A stretch of DNA of 64,000 bases from Alistipes montrealensis (GCF_018362775.1 NZ_JAGYXY010000001.1:201126-265125); one strand, 5' to 3'. Positions 1-9,046 are shown, counted from the stretch's first letter. A program made the numbers and translations. Notes: a model not told the origin generated them from the letters alone.

Positions 1-298
1 TGTTCGTAACGCCGCTCTTGAGGGTCGTGCGGAAGGCATAGCGGCCTGTCAGGATGCCGTAACGCGAAGGGGTGCTCACCGAAGAGCCCGAATGGGCGTC
101 GGCAAAGGTCACGCCGCTGCGGCAGAGGGCGTCGATGGCCGGGGTCTGTATCCGCGACTTTTCATTCAGCGCAGACACGTCGCCGTAGCCCATATCGTCG
201 GCCAGGATAAAGACGACATTGGGTTGTGCGGCGTAAGCCAGCGAAGAGGTCAGTGCGGCTGCCGAAGCGAGCATCGCACTTTTGTCGAATTTCATCAT
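1..298 (-). CDS. Sulfatase, N-terminal part only
   Basis: This is the start of an exported sulfatase (alkaline phosphatase superfamily) that would hydrolyse sulfate esters on glycans in the periplasm or at the surface. It reads off the left edge of the window, so only about 99 residues are visible. The first 25 residues form a signal peptide ending near AYA. Next come the metal-binding FILADDMGYGD segment and the maturation motif S-T-P-S-R followed by YGILTGR, with the modifiable serine near residue 75. A serine there means serine-type formylglycine maturation by a radical-SAM enzyme (anSME); none is encoded in this window. Two adjacent ATG codons (298 and 295) are both possible starts. The gene diverges from the sulfatase/GH76 operon at 492. 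Confidence 0.9.
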   Translation of the reverse strand, partial: MMKFDKSAMLASAAALTSSLAYAAQPNVVFILADDMGYGDVSALNEKSRIQTPAIDALCRSGVTFADAHSGSSVSTPSRYGILTGRYAFRTTLKSGVTN

Positions 299-491
299 GT
301 ACGTTGGAATTAGGTTCGTAATTTTCAAGAAAGGTAAACGAAATTTCCGATCCCGTCAATGCCTCGTCCGGCCCGAACAGGGGTTTGGTCATTTTTTGGC
401 CATATTTGAATAAAATGGCGCACCAAGTCTGTTCCGATCCGCCTAATTTTGTCTCATCCTCTTGCGATAAACAACCTAAACCGAATATCCG
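299..491. promoter_or_regulatory. Divergent promoter region of the sulfatase locus
   Basis: For the plus-strand operon, TAATTTTG at 444-451 fits the Bacteroidetes -7 element and gives a short leader before the ATG at 492; no clear -33 element was found. For the minus-strand sulfatase, TACCTTTC (336-329) with TTG 20 bases upstream (359-357) is a weaker match. No binding site for a known regulator was recognised, and no hybrid two-component or SusR-like regulator lies in the window. Confidence 0.4.
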
Positions 492-2054
492 ATGAATCCT
501 GTGAAAATCTCGCTGAGCGCAACCGCGCTGCTGCCGCTGGTCATACCGACCGCAACGGCCCAGGAGACGGGAACACCCCGGAAGCCCAATTTCGTCTTCA
601 TCATGACGGACCAGCAGCGGGCCGACCTCTGCGGCAGGGAGGGTTATCCGCTCGACGTTACCCCTTTCGTGGACCGCATGGCCGCCGAAGGCATCTGGTT
701 CGACCGTGCCTACACCCCCGCCCCGATCAGTGGCCCCGCCCGCGTGGCGTTTCTCACAGGTCGTTTCCCGAAGGCTACGCGCGTAAAATCGAACCACAAC
801 ATCGAAGACGCCGTCTACAACGACGATATGTTCTCCTTCGCCCGCCGCAACGGCTACCGCACGGCGCTCGTAGGCAAGAACCACGCACACATCAAACCCC
901 AGGACGCCGACTACTGGAGGCCCTACAACCATTTCGGGCAACAGGGAAAAATCGACGACAAAAGCAAGGCCTTTAACGCCTACCTCGGATCGACCGACAT
1001 GTACGCCAGCTACGAACCGGCTCCGTACGGCGCTGAAATGCAGCAGCCCTGCCGCATGGTCGACGACGCCCTGCAATGGATCGGCGAAGGCGACAAGCCC
1101 TTCATGATGTGGCTCTCGTTCGCCGAGCCGCACAACCCCTACCAAGTCAGCGAACCCTATTATTCGATGTTCCCGCCCGAAAAACTGCCCCCGGTGCGGA
1201 CCGGCCTCAAGGACCTCAGGGTGAAAGGCCCGGAATACGAGCTTCTCCACGAGATGATGTCACTGGGACATGCAGGCTATTACGAGCACCTGGGGCGTCT
1301 GCGCAGCAACTACCTCGGAATGATCCGCCTGATCGACGACCAGATCGCCCGCTTCGTGGAACAACTCCGCAAGGACGGCGCTTACGAAAACACGGTCTTC
1401 GTGGTGATGGCCGACCACGGCGATTTCGCCGGGGAGTACGGGCTGATGAAGAAAGGCGTAGGCCTCTCGGACATCGTGGCGCGCGTGCCGTTCGTCTGGT
1501 TCGGCGGCCCGGTTCCAGCGCAGGGACTGAGCCGGGCACACGTCTCGCTGGTCGATGTTTTCCCGACCTTCTGCGAGATGGCCGGGGGCGAGATTCCCGA
1601 AGGAGTACAGGGCCGCAGCCTCGTCGAGGTCGTCCGCGGCGGCGACTACCCCGAGGAGGAGTTCCGCAGCGTGATGAGTGAGGACGGTTACGGCGGCCAG
1701 TATTACACCAGGGAAGACGGGACCGACTACGCCAAAGAGGGTGCAACGCGCAAGAAACCCGGATTCTTCGACGAACTGAACACCTGGACGCAGAGCGGTG
1801 CGAGCCGCTGCGTGCGCATGGGCGACTGGAAACTGGAATTCGACATGCTGGGCAACGGCGGGATGTACAACGTCAAAAAAGACCCGTCGGAGATGAAGAA
1901 CCTCTACGGCAACCGAAAATACGCCGCCAAACAGCAGTTCCTGCTGGCCGAACTGCTCAAGTGGGACATCGCTACGGACGATCCGCTGCCGCTGCCCCGC
2001 CAGCGTTACCGCTTCAAGCGCAACCCGCACAACTACCTGTTTTACACCGAATAA
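492..2054 (+). CDS. Exported sulfatase, serine type
   Basis: Sulfatase of the formylglycine-dependent family, 520 residues, with a signal peptide ending at TATAQ (about residue 24). The metal site begins at FIMTDQQRAD. The maturation motif is S-G-P-A-R with Ser80 as the residue to be converted, followed by VAFLTGRFP. GKNH (about residue 130) and MADHGDFAGEYG supply the remaining active-site lysine/histidine and metal ligands. It is the first gene of a tight plus-strand operon; the next start is one base after its stop codon. Substrate and sulfatase subfamily cannot be read from the sequence. Its divergent neighbour is also a sulfatase, which points to a heavily sulfated glycan target. Confidence 0.92.
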   Translation: MNPVKISLSATALLPLVIPTATAQETGTPRKPNFVFIMTDQQRADLCGREGYPLDVTPFVDRMAAEGIWFDRAYTPAPISGPARVAFLTGRFPKATRVKSNHNIEDAVYNDDMFSFARRNGYRTALVGKNHAHIKPQDADYWRPYNHFGQQGKIDDKSKAFNAYLGSTDMYASYEPAPYGAEMQQPCRMVDDALQWIGEGDKPFMMWLSFAEPHNPYQVSEPYYSMFPPEKLPPVRTGLKDLRVKGPEYELLHEMMSLGHAGYYEHLGRLRSNYLGMIRLIDDQIARFVEQLRKDGAYENTVFVVMADHGDFAGEYGLMKKGVGLSDIVARVPFVWFGGPVPAQGLSRAHVSLVDVFPTFCEMAGGEIPEGVQGRSLVEVVRGGDYPEEEFRSVMSEDGYGGQYYTREDGTDYAKEGATRKKPGFFDELNTWTQSGASRCVRMGDWKLEFDMLGNGGMYNVKKDPSEMKNLYGNRKYAAKQQFLLAELLKWDIATDDPLPLPRQRYRFKRNPHNYLFYTE

Positions 2055-2055
2055 C

Positions 2056-3447
2056 ATGGAGATCAAAGCAACCCATATCGCCGTAGCGGCCGCTGCCCTC
2101 GCGGCGTTCCCGGCGGGCGCAGCAGCCAAACGGCCCAATATCGTACTGGTCATCTCGGACGACACGCGCATGCTCGACTTCGGCTGCTACGGCAGTCCCG
2201 ACGCCGTGACGCCCAACATCGACCGCCTGGCGTCGGAAGGCCTGCGCTTCACGCAGTTCTTCCAGGCGACGGCAATGAGTTCGCCCACGCGCCACTGCCT
2301 TTTGACGGGGCTCTACCCCGTACGTTCGGGGGCCTATCCCAACCACACTTACATCGACGACGGCGTAGAAACGCTGCCTAAATTCCTGAAAGACCGGGGT
2401 TACAGGGTGGCCATGCAGGGCAAGCGGCACATCGCGCCGATGAGTGCATTTCCCTTCGAGGAACTGGCCAAACCGAACGCTAACGTAAACCCCGCGCGGA
2501 TCGAAGCGTTCCTGCGCGAAGCATCCGAGAGCGGCGAGCCGTTCTTCCTCTACGTGGCTTCGCACGACGCCCATGCTCCGTGGACGCGCGGCGACCGCTC
2601 GCTCTTCGATCCCGCCGAGCTGACCCTGCCCCCGACGCTCGTAGACACGCCCGAAGTCCGGGAACTGTATGTGAACTACTTGGCCGAGATCAACCAGCTC
2701 GACAAGGACATCGGAAGTATCGACGCCCTGCTGAAAAAATACGGGTTGGACGACGACACGGTTTTCATCTTCACCAGCGAGCAGGGACACCAGTTCCCGT
2801 TCGCCAAATGGACCTGTTACGACGCGGGACTCCAGACGGCCTTCATCGTGCGCTGGAAAGGCGTCACGCGGCCCGGTACGACCACCGACGCGCTGTGCGA
2901 ATACGTTGACGTGACACCCACGCTCGTGGACATCGCGTCGGGTTCGGTTCCGAAGGGTCTCGACGGCAAAAGTTTCCGAAAGGTGATCGAAGGCAAAAAG
3001 TCGAAACACAAGCAGCGAGTCTTCGGCATCCAGACTTCACGGGGCATTCTCAACGGCCCCGACCACTACGGCATCCGCTCGGTCCGCGACGGGCGTTACT
3101 GTTACATCCGCAACCTGACCCCCGAAGCCATGTTCCAGTGCGTCGTAACCAAAGAGGAGTACTTCAAGGAGTGGCAGCAACGGGGCGCCGCCGGGGACAC
3201 GTTCGCCCGGGAACGCGCCGAACTGTACCAGAAGCGGCCTGCCGAGGAGTTGTACGACATTGTGAAGGACCCCTACCAGATGCACAACCTGGCCGCAGAC
3301 CCCGCCTATGCGAAAGTGCTCGCCCGGATGCGCCCGAAACTCGATGCCTGGATGAAAAGCCAGGGCGACCTGGGAGCCCAGACCGAACTGGATGCGACGC
3401 AGCACCTGCTCAACAACCGCAAAAAAGCCCAAAAAGCAAAACAATAA
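2056..3447 (+). CDS. Exported sulfatase, serine type (paralogue A)
   Basis: A second sulfatase of 463 residues with an alanine-rich signal peptide (about residues 1-24). ISDDTRMLDFGCYG forms the N-terminal metal site, S-S-P-T-R with Ser75 is the maturation motif, and GKRH supplies catalytic Lys/His. The segment SEQGHQFPFAKWTC near residue 250 closely matches GEQGPQFPGGKWTC in the sulfatase at 6932, so these two are paralogues and differ from the one at 492. It is translationally close-coupled to the previous gene (one base gap). The exact sulfate position attacked is unknown. Family assignment is secure; the role in the pathway is inferred from the operon. Confidence 0.92.
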   Translation: MEIKATHIAVAAAALAAFPAGAAAKRPNIVLVISDDTRMLDFGCYGSPDAVTPNIDRLASEGLRFTQFFQATAMSSPTRHCLLTGLYPVRSGAYPNHTYIDDGVETLPKFLKDRGYRVAMQGKRHIAPMSAFPFEELAKPNANVNPARIEAFLREASESGEPFFLYVASHDAHAPWTRGDRSLFDPAELTLPPTLVDTPEVRELYVNYLAEINQLDKDIGSIDALLKKYGLDDDTVFIFTSEQGHQFPFAKWTCYDAGLQTAFIVRWKGVTRPGTTTDALCEYVDVTPTLVDIASGSVPKGLDGKSFRKVIEGKKSKHKQRVFGIQTSRGILNGPDHYGIRSVRDGRYCYIRNLTPEAMFQCVVTKEEYFKEWQQRGAAGDTFARERAELYQKRPAEELYDIVKDPYQMHNLAADPAYAKVLARMRPKLDAWMKSQGDLGAQTELDATQHLLNNRKKAQKAKQ

Positions 3448-3469
3448 ACTATCTTTGAAACCGACCCGA

Positions 3470-5533
3470 ATGAAGAAAAACCTTTTTATAGCGATTCTGG
3501 CGGCCGCGTCGCTCTTTGCGACCGCACACGCGGCGGCTCCTGCGCAGCAGAATGCCCTGCGCGCCCCGGCCTACCCCCTGATAACCATCGACCCCTACAC
3601 CAGTTGCTGGTCGGCGGGCGATTACCTCTACGACAACCACACGACCCACTGGACCGGCCAGCCGTTCCCGCTGGTGGGCGCCCTGCGCGTCGACGGCAGG
3701 ACCTACCGGTTTATGGGCATCGATGCCCCGACGGGGGCCTTCGACGCGAATTTCGGCGGCGAGCGCTACCTCTCGACTCCCGCATTGCAGAAATCGGCCG
3801 ACGTGCAGGCCATGCAGACCATTTACGAATTCGTCTGCGGCCCGGTAGGGCTGACGCTGACCTTCACGGCTCCGCTGTTCCTCGACGACCTCGAGCTGAT
3901 CTCCCGTCCGGTGAACTACATCTCGTATGAAACCCGGTCGCTCGACGGAGCCGCGCACGACGTACAGATTTACTTCGAGGCGTCGCCCGCCTGCGCCGTC
4001 AACACCGCCGACCAGCAGAGCGTCGGCAGCGGTTACCGGAAGAACGGCCTGCTGTTCGTCCGCACGGGAAGCAAAGAACAGAATGTGCTCCAGCGCAAAG
4101 GCGACCAGATCAAAATCGACTGGGGATATTTCTACCTCAGCACGGGTGAAACCGGTTCGTCGCAGTCGGTAGGCAGCGCCATGGCAATGCGCAAGGCTTT
4201 CGCCACGGACGGCAAACTCGACGGCAGAGTCGCCGCCGCCGGCAATGCCAATATCGCCATCGCCCGCAGCCTGGGCCGCTCGGTCAAGGCCGAAGGCATG
4301 GTCATGGCCGGATTCGACGACATCTACTCGATCCAGTATTTCAAGACCAACCTGCGCCCCTACTGGAACCGCAGGGGCGACAATTCGATCGAACAGCAGT
4401 TTGCACTGGCAGCCAGGGACTATGCGGCCCTGAAGAAAAAGTGCGGGGAGTTCGACCGGGAACTGATGGAATCGGCAACCCGCAAGGGAGGCCGGAAATA
4501 CGCCGAACTCTGCGCGCTGGCCTACCGGCAGGCTATCGCCGCCCACAAGCTCGTGGAGGCTCCCAACGGCGATTTGATGCTGTTTTCGAAGGAGAACGCC
4601 AGCAACGGCTCGATCGGAACCGTCGATATAACCTACCCTTCGGCCCCGCTGCTGCTCTACTACAACCCCGAACTGTGCAAGGCTTTGATGAACCACATCT
4701 TCTATTACAGCGAAAGCGGCAAATGGGAGAAACCCTTCCCGGCGCACGACGTGGGGACCTATCCCCAGGCCAACGGGCAGACCTACAAACACGACATGCC
4801 GGTCGAGGAGTCGGGCAACATGCTCGTGCTGACGGCAGCCGTCGCGGCATCGGAAGGCAATGCCGAATATGCCCGCAAACACTGGAAGGAGTTGACCCGC
4901 TGGGCCGAATACCTCGTCGAGAACGGACTCGACCCCGACAACCAGCTTTGCACCGACGACTTCGCGGGACACTTCGCCCACAACGCCAACCTTTCGATCA
5001 AGGCCATCATGGGCATCGCCTCTTACGGCTACTGCGCGCGGCTGCTCGGCATGGAAGAGGTTGCCGACACCTATTTTGCCAAGGCGAAGGAGATGGCCGG
5101 GGAATGGGTGAAAATGGCCGATGACGGCGACCACTATCGCCTGACCTTCGACAAGGCCGGGACGTGGAGCCAGAAATACAACCTCGTATGGGACAAACTG
5201 CTGGGATTCGGCATCTTTCCCGACAGTGTAGCCCGGAAGGAGATCGCCTATTACCTCGGCAGGCAGAATAAATACGGGCTTCCGCTCGACAGCCGCCGCC
5301 AATGGACCAAAGCCGACTGGATCATCTGGAGCGCCACGCTGGCCGAGGACCGGCAAACCTTCGAAACGCTCGTCACACCCATTTGGAACTTCATGAACGA
5401 AACGGTCCTGCGCGTGCCGATGTCCGACTGGTACAAAAGCGACGTGCCGGCCCATGTAATCTTCAAGGCCCGTGCAGTGGTCGGCGGCTACTGGATTAAA
5501 ATGCTCGAAGGAAAATATACGGATAAAAAATAA
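3470..5533 (+). CDS. DUF4965/DUF5127 glutaminase-like exported protein
   Basis: Exported protein of 687 residues resembling the glutaminase A-like family with DUF4964, DUF5127 and a C-terminal six-helical-hairpin DUF4965/DUF1793 domain. It begins MKKNLFIAILAAASLFATA, a clean signal peptide, which fixes the start at 3470; the reading frame stays open upstream but only across the end of the preceding gene. Diagnostic segments are APAYPLITIDPYTSCWSAGD near the N terminus and the DVGTYPQANGQ and EESGNMLVLTAAVA segments of the hairpin domain. In Bacteroidetes this family often sits in polysaccharide loci, where its activity is not established, so a glycosidase role is as plausible as glutamine hydrolysis. 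It is the third gene of the operon, 22 bases after the sulfatase stop. Confidence 0.85.
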   Translation: MKKNLFIAILAAASLFATAHAAAPAQQNALRAPAYPLITIDPYTSCWSAGDYLYDNHTTHWTGQPFPLVGALRVDGRTYRFMGIDAPTGAFDANFGGERYLSTPALQKSADVQAMQTIYEFVCGPVGLTLTFTAPLFLDDLELISRPVNYISYETRSLDGAAHDVQIYFEASPACAVNTADQQSVGSGYRKNGLLFVRTGSKEQNVLQRKGDQIKIDWGYFYLSTGETGSSQSVGSAMAMRKAFATDGKLDGRVAAAGNANIAIARSLGRSVKAEGMVMAGFDDIYSIQYFKTNLRPYWNRRGDNSIEQQFALAARDYAALKKKCGEFDRELMESATRKGGRKYAELCALAYRQAIAAHKLVEAPNGDLMLFSKENASNGSIGTVDITYPSAPLLLYYNPELCKALMNHIFYYSESGKWEKPFPAHDVGTYPQANGQTYKHDMPVEESGNMLVLTAAVAASEGNAEYARKHWKELTRWAEYLVENGLDPDNQLCTDDFAGHFAHNANLSIKAIMGIASYGYCARLLGMEEVADTYFAKAKEMAGEWVKMADDGDHYRLTFDKAGTWSQKYNLVWDKLLGFGIFPDSVARKEIAYYLGRQNKYGLPLDSRRQWTKADWIIWSATLAEDRQTFETLVTPIWNFMNETVLRVPMSDWYKSDVPAHVIFKARAVVGGYWIKMLEGKYTDKK

Positions 5534-5548
5534 GAAAACCCGAATCCG

Positions 5549-6907
5549 ATGAATTACAAGATCGCAACCCTCGCCCTGGTGCTGTTATGCGGCAACTGCA
5601 TCCCCATGCAGGCCCGCGGCGACCGCAAAAAGGCCGCCGTATCGTGGAGCGCGGCGGCAAATTATGCAACAGAAAAACTGGCCGACAACTTCTGGCGCGT
5701 GCCCGGCAACGGGTTCGTCGGCAAACAGCCGCCCTACCACTTCACCAACGGCGTGAAAGGCGCCGAGGATTTCTCGAACAACTACTGGCCGCAGGCCCAC
5801 GGCATGGATGTCTTCATCGACGCCTACCTGCGTGCACGGCGCGAAGGCAACCGCGAGGCGGAAGCCTTCTACAAGGAGTGCTTCGACAAGGGTTACCGCG
5901 ACCCGATCGGTACGGGCGAGGTCAAGAAACAGGTCGGCGTACTCTGGACCAGCTACGGCATGAAGCGTTACGCCGACATCTCGGCATGCTTCGGCAACCA
6001 GTTCGTCGACGATATGGAGTGGCATGCGCTGACCCTGATCCGGCTTTACGAAGCCACTGGGGAGGCCGTTTACCTGCGTGAGGCACAAAAACTCTACGCC
6101 CAGATATGGAAGGCCTGGGACCTCCCGGCAGCCCGCGACGTGGGCGGCAACGGCGGATTCATCTGGTGTTACGGAAAGGAGGACACTGCCCAGGGACTCT
6201 CGAAAAACGCCTGTTCGAACGCCCCCGGCTGCCTCACGGCCATCCGCCTGCATGAGGTAAAGCAGCGGACCCCGGCTGCGCGCTACAAAGCCGATTCACA
6301 CCCCGACTACGTCGATTTCGACTACCTGAAAAACGCCGAAACGGTCTACGACTGGATGGCCCGCGAACTCTTCGACCGCGAAACGGGACAGGTTTACGGA
6401 TCGTTCTCGCAGAAGAAGGGCAAGATGACGGCCTACTCGCTCACCTACGACCAGGGGACGTTCCTCGGGGCCGCTCACCTGCTCTACCGCTACACCGGGA
6501 AGAAACTCTACCGCGACGACGCCCTGAAGGCCGCCCTCTACACCATCACTCATCCGGGCATCACCAAAGGCGGCATGCTGCGCGACGAGGGCGCCGGAGG
6601 CGACAACTCCTTCTTCAAGGGAATCTTCATCCGTTACGCCGTCGAACTTGTAAACGACCGGCGCATCAAGCGCAAACCCCGTATCCAGCTTTACGACTTC
6701 ATCTGCCACCAGGCCGAAACACTCTGGACGAAAGGCCTCGGCCGCGATGCCGCCGGGAACCCCGAAGGATTCTTCACGCCCGACTGGAGCCTCAATCAGG
6801 AACAGGCGGCCCGCAAAGGCCCCGAATACCAGAAACCGAGGCTGGGATGGCAAGTCAGCGGCGCCACGCTGCTCGAAGCCATGAACGTGATGAAAGACCC
6901 CCGTTAA
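5549..6907 (+). CDS. GH76 family alpha-1,6-mannanase-like glycosidase
   Basis: Predicted endo-acting alpha-1,6-mannanase of glycoside hydrolase family 76, 452 residues with an N-terminal signal sequence. The catalytic acid pair of the family is visible as FVDDMEWHALTL (Asp154-Asp155). The second hallmark is YDQGTFLGAAHLLYRYTG, and the C-terminal half contains DEGAGGDNSFFKGIFIRY, all typical of GH76 (alpha/alpha)6 barrels. Known gut GH76 enzymes cleave the backbone of fungal mannan. Here the enzyme sits between sulfatases rather than next to GH92 or GH38 mannosidases, so the natural substrate may be a sulfated alpha-mannan. That substrate is inference. It lies 15 bases after the DUF4965 gene and 24 before the last sulfatase. 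Confidence 0.87.
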   Translation: MNYKIATLALVLLCGNCIPMQARGDRKKAAVSWSAAANYATEKLADNFWRVPGNGFVGKQPPYHFTNGVKGAEDFSNNYWPQAHGMDVFIDAYLRARREGNREAEAFYKECFDKGYRDPIGTGEVKKQVGVLWTSYGMKRYADISACFGNQFVDDMEWHALTLIRLYEATGEAVYLREAQKLYAQIWKAWDLPAARDVGGNGGFIWCYGKEDTAQGLSKNACSNAPGCLTAIRLHEVKQRTPAARYKADSHPDYVDFDYLKNAETVYDWMARELFDRETGQVYGSFSQKKGKMTAYSLTYDQGTFLGAAHLLYRYTGKKLYRDDALKAALYTITHPGITKGGMLRDEGAGGDNSFFKGIFIRYAVELVNDRRIKRKPRIQLYDFICHQAETLWTKGLGRDAAGNPEGFFTPDWSLNQEQAARKGPEYQKPRLGWQVSGATLLEAMNVMKDPR

Positions 6908-6931
6908 CGAAAAATCACTAATTTTACCGCT

Positions 6932-8341
6932 ATGAATAAGCTGAACCTGAATTCTACGCTGCTCAAAGCCTCCGCACTCTCCGCGGCGGTCATGCCCGCA
7001 ACAGGCATTGCAGCCGAAAAGAGCAAACCCCGGACCGACCGCCCCAACATCGTGGTGATCGTAGCCGACGACCTGCTGTCGTCCGAGCTGAGCTGCTACG
7101 GAGGGAAAAACATCGTGACCCCCAACATCGACCGGCTGGCCAACGAAGGGGTACGGTTCACGCACAACTACGCATCGATCGCCATGAGCGTGCCCATCCG
7201 CGCCTCGATGTACACCGGTCTCTACCCTGTTCGCCACGGCTCTTACCAGAACCACAAGGCGACCTTTAAGGGGACCAAGACCGTCAACGAATACATGCCC
7301 GAAGAGGGCTACCGCGTAGGCCGCGCCGGCAAGAACCACCCGATCACCCCGGCGGTTTACAAATTCGACAAAGTCCCCGGATTTACGGTAGGCTGCACGG
7401 CGCTCAAAGCCCCCTACACCGTCGACGGCATCCGCGAATTCATGACCCGCGACGACAATCCGTTCCTGCTCTACGTGTGCAGCATCAACCCGCATGCGCC
7501 GTGGACGTGGGGCGACCCGACGGAGTTCGACAAGGATAAACTCGTGATGCCCGAAAACTGTGTGGACAACCCCCGAATGCGGGAGATTTTCACCCATTAC
7601 CTGGCCGAAGTACGCGCACTCGACAACGAGGTCGGCTCGGTGCTCGAAGTGCTGGAAGAGACGGGCAAACTCGACAATACGATCGTCATGTTCCTCGGCG
7701 AGCAGGGACCGCAGTTCCCCGGCGGCAAATGGACCTGCTGGTATCCCGGCGTCAACAGTGCTCTCGTGGCGCGTTACCCCGCGAAAATCGCCCCGGGACG
7801 CATATCCCACGCTATCGTGCAGTATGAGGACCTGCTGCCCACGTTCCTCGACATCGCAGGCGGCAAGCCGCGGAAGGAACTCGACGGCGTCAGCTTCCGA
7901 AAAGCGCTGTTCGGCCAGTCGGAGAAGGCCCGCAAATATGCCTACGGCATCCACAACAACATTCCGGAGGGCCGTCCCTACCCGATCCGCAGCATCCGCG
8001 ACGAGAAATACGCCCTGATCTGGAACCTGACGTCCGAGAAAGACTACCACGAAAAGCACCTGATGAAAGAGCCCAAGAGCAACACGGGCGTATGGGAGGC
8101 GTGGAAATCCTCGGAAGCAACGGACCCCAAGGCAAAAATGCTGATCGACCGCTTTGTGCACCGTCCCGAGTTCGAGTTCTACGACGTAGAGAACGATCCG
8201 TGGGAGATGAACAACCTGGCCGACAAACCCGAGCACCAGAACCGGATTCGAAAAATGAAGGCGGAACTGGTGAAATGGATGGAACAGCAGGGAGACAAAG
8301 GCGCCGCAATGGACGTAAGTTTCCCGGGGCAACCCAAGTGA
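6932..8341 (+). CDS. Exported sulfatase with unusual S-V-P-I-R motif (paralogue B)
   Basis: Last gene of the operon: a 469-residue sulfatase with a signal peptide of about 28 residues, then IVADDLLSSELSCYGG at the metal site. The maturation motif reads S-V-P-I-R (Ser86) followed by ASMYTGLYP. Serine, proline and arginine are kept, but the fourth position, normally Ser, Ala or Thr, is isoleucine. GKNH and the GEQGPQFPGGKWTC segment are present, and the rest of the protein is full length, so it is not an obvious pseudogene. It is a paralogue of the sulfatase at 2056. Whether the variant motif is still converted to formylglycine is the open question. Confidence 0.9.
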   Translation: MNKLNLNSTLLKASALSAAVMPATGIAAEKSKPRTDRPNIVVIVADDLLSSELSCYGGKNIVTPNIDRLANEGVRFTHNYASIAMSVPIRASMYTGLYPVRHGSYQNHKATFKGTKTVNEYMPEEGYRVGRAGKNHPITPAVYKFDKVPGFTVGCTALKAPYTVDGIREFMTRDDNPFLLYVCSINPHAPWTWGDPTEFDKDKLVMPENCVDNPRMREIFTHYLAEVRALDNEVGSVLEVLEETGKLDNTIVMFLGEQGPQFPGGKWTCWYPGVNSALVARYPAKIAPGRISHAIVQYEDLLPTFLDIAGGKPRKELDGVSFRKALFGQSEKARKYAYGIHNNIPEGRPYPIRSIRDEKYALIWNLTSEKDYHEKHLMKEPKSNTGVWEAWKSSEATDPKAKMLIDRFVHRPEFEFYDVENDPWEMNNLADKPEHQNRIRKMKAELVKWMEQQGDKGAAMDVSFPGQPK

Positions 8342-8343
8342 TG

Positions 8344-8384
8344 AAAAAGGCAGCGGTCGTGAAATTCACGACCGCTGCCTTTTT
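8344..8384. terminator. Bidirectional terminator, sulfatase operon / mgsA
   Basis: A perfect 20-base inverted repeat with flanking A and T runs (arms 8344-8363 and 8365-8384) lies between the convergent sulfatase and mgsA genes and would terminate transcription from both sides. Confidence 0.9.
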
Positions 8385-8396
8385 AACCTGTTCCGC

Positions 8397-8885
8397 CTAC
8401 TTCAGCACCCGCTCGACATAGGCCTTGTAATCCTTCACGACGGGCTCGTACTCGTCGTCCTCGTACAGCGGCGAGGAGATCAGGAAATCGGCCGACGAAC
8501 GGTTGATGGCCGTCGGAACGTTGTAAAGCGTCGCCAGGCGCAGCAGCGCCTTCACGTCGACATCGTGCGGCTGGGCCGACATCGGGTCCCAGAAGAAAAT
8601 CAGGGCATTGATCTTACCGTCGGCGATAAGCGATCCCAACTGCTGGTCGCCGCCCAGCGGGCCCGACTTGAGCAGCGTGATTTTCAGTTCGGGTTTCACC
8701 TCCTCTTCGTCCTCGTGTTCCTCCTTGTGGTCACGCAGGGTCTTTTCGACCATCTTGCCGGTCGTACCCGTGCATACCAGGTGGTGACGGCTCAGCTTGC
8801 GGCTGTTCCAGTCGACCCACTCCGCCAGGTCGCGTTTCATGTTATCGTGGGCAACCAGTGCCAGCACTTTCGTCTTCCTGTCCAT
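8397..8885 (-). CDS. mgsA: Methylglyoxal synthase
   Basis: Cytoplasmic enzyme that converts dihydroxyacetone phosphate to methylglyoxal and phosphate, a bypass of lower glycolysis used under phosphate limitation or sugar overload. The 162-residue length fits the family. Diagnostic motifs are VAHDNMK near the N terminus, TGTTG, SGPLGGDQQLG with the catalytic Asp, and FFWDPMSAQPHDVDVKALLR. A short acidic insertion (HKEEHEDEEEVKPE) follows the TGTTG region and is longer than in the E. coli enzyme. It is transcribed alone, ending in the shared terminator with the sulfatase operon. A promoter element lies about 60 bases upstream. Confidence 0.96.
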   Translation of the reverse strand: MDRKTKVLALVAHDNMKRDLAEWVDWNSRKLSRHHLVCTGTTGKMVEKTLRDHKEEHEDEEEVKPELKITLLKSGPLGGDQQLGSLIADGKINALIFFWDPMSAQPHDVDVKALLRLATLYNVPTAINRSSADFLISSPLYEDDEYEPVVKDYKAYVERVLK

Positions 8886-8947
8886 ATGAATATCTTTATC
8901 TTTGTGAAAACCTCCGGGGCTTTCGGGTTATTTTTACAGTTGCTTTA

Positions 8948-8955
8948 CAAAGATA
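8948..8955 (-). promoter_or_regulatory. mgsA promoter -7 element
   Basis: TATCTTTG on the minus strand matches the Bacteroidetes -7 consensus, with a T-rich stretch near the -33 position. It leaves a leader of about 55 bases before the mgsA ATG. Confidence 0.6.
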
Positions 8956-9004
8956 ATACAATTTCCGACATGCGGAAAAAGCCCGTTGCGAACTTAACCG
9001 GATC

Positions 9005-9043
9005 GTCACAAACAAAATGTCCCGGCTCTCACCGGGACATTGT
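9005..9043 (-). terminator. Terminator of the mscS-lipoprotein-DUF5606 operon
   Basis: An inverted repeat of ATGTCCCGG and CCGGGACAT (9017-9040) sits just after the stop of the DUF5606 gene. Read on the minus strand it is followed by a T-rich stretch. Confidence 0.75.
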
Positions 9044-9046
9044 TCG

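Noticed and set aside
162..1250. Long minus-strand open frame opposite the first plus-strand sulfatase
   Set aside because: It is the complement of sulfatase codons with GC-rich third positions; the encoded sequence matches no family and lacks a start context.
3449..5455. A 668-codon minus-strand open frame opposite the DUF4965 gene
   Set aside because: The plus strand has signal peptide, family motifs and operon spacing; the opposite frame is a GC-driven shadow.
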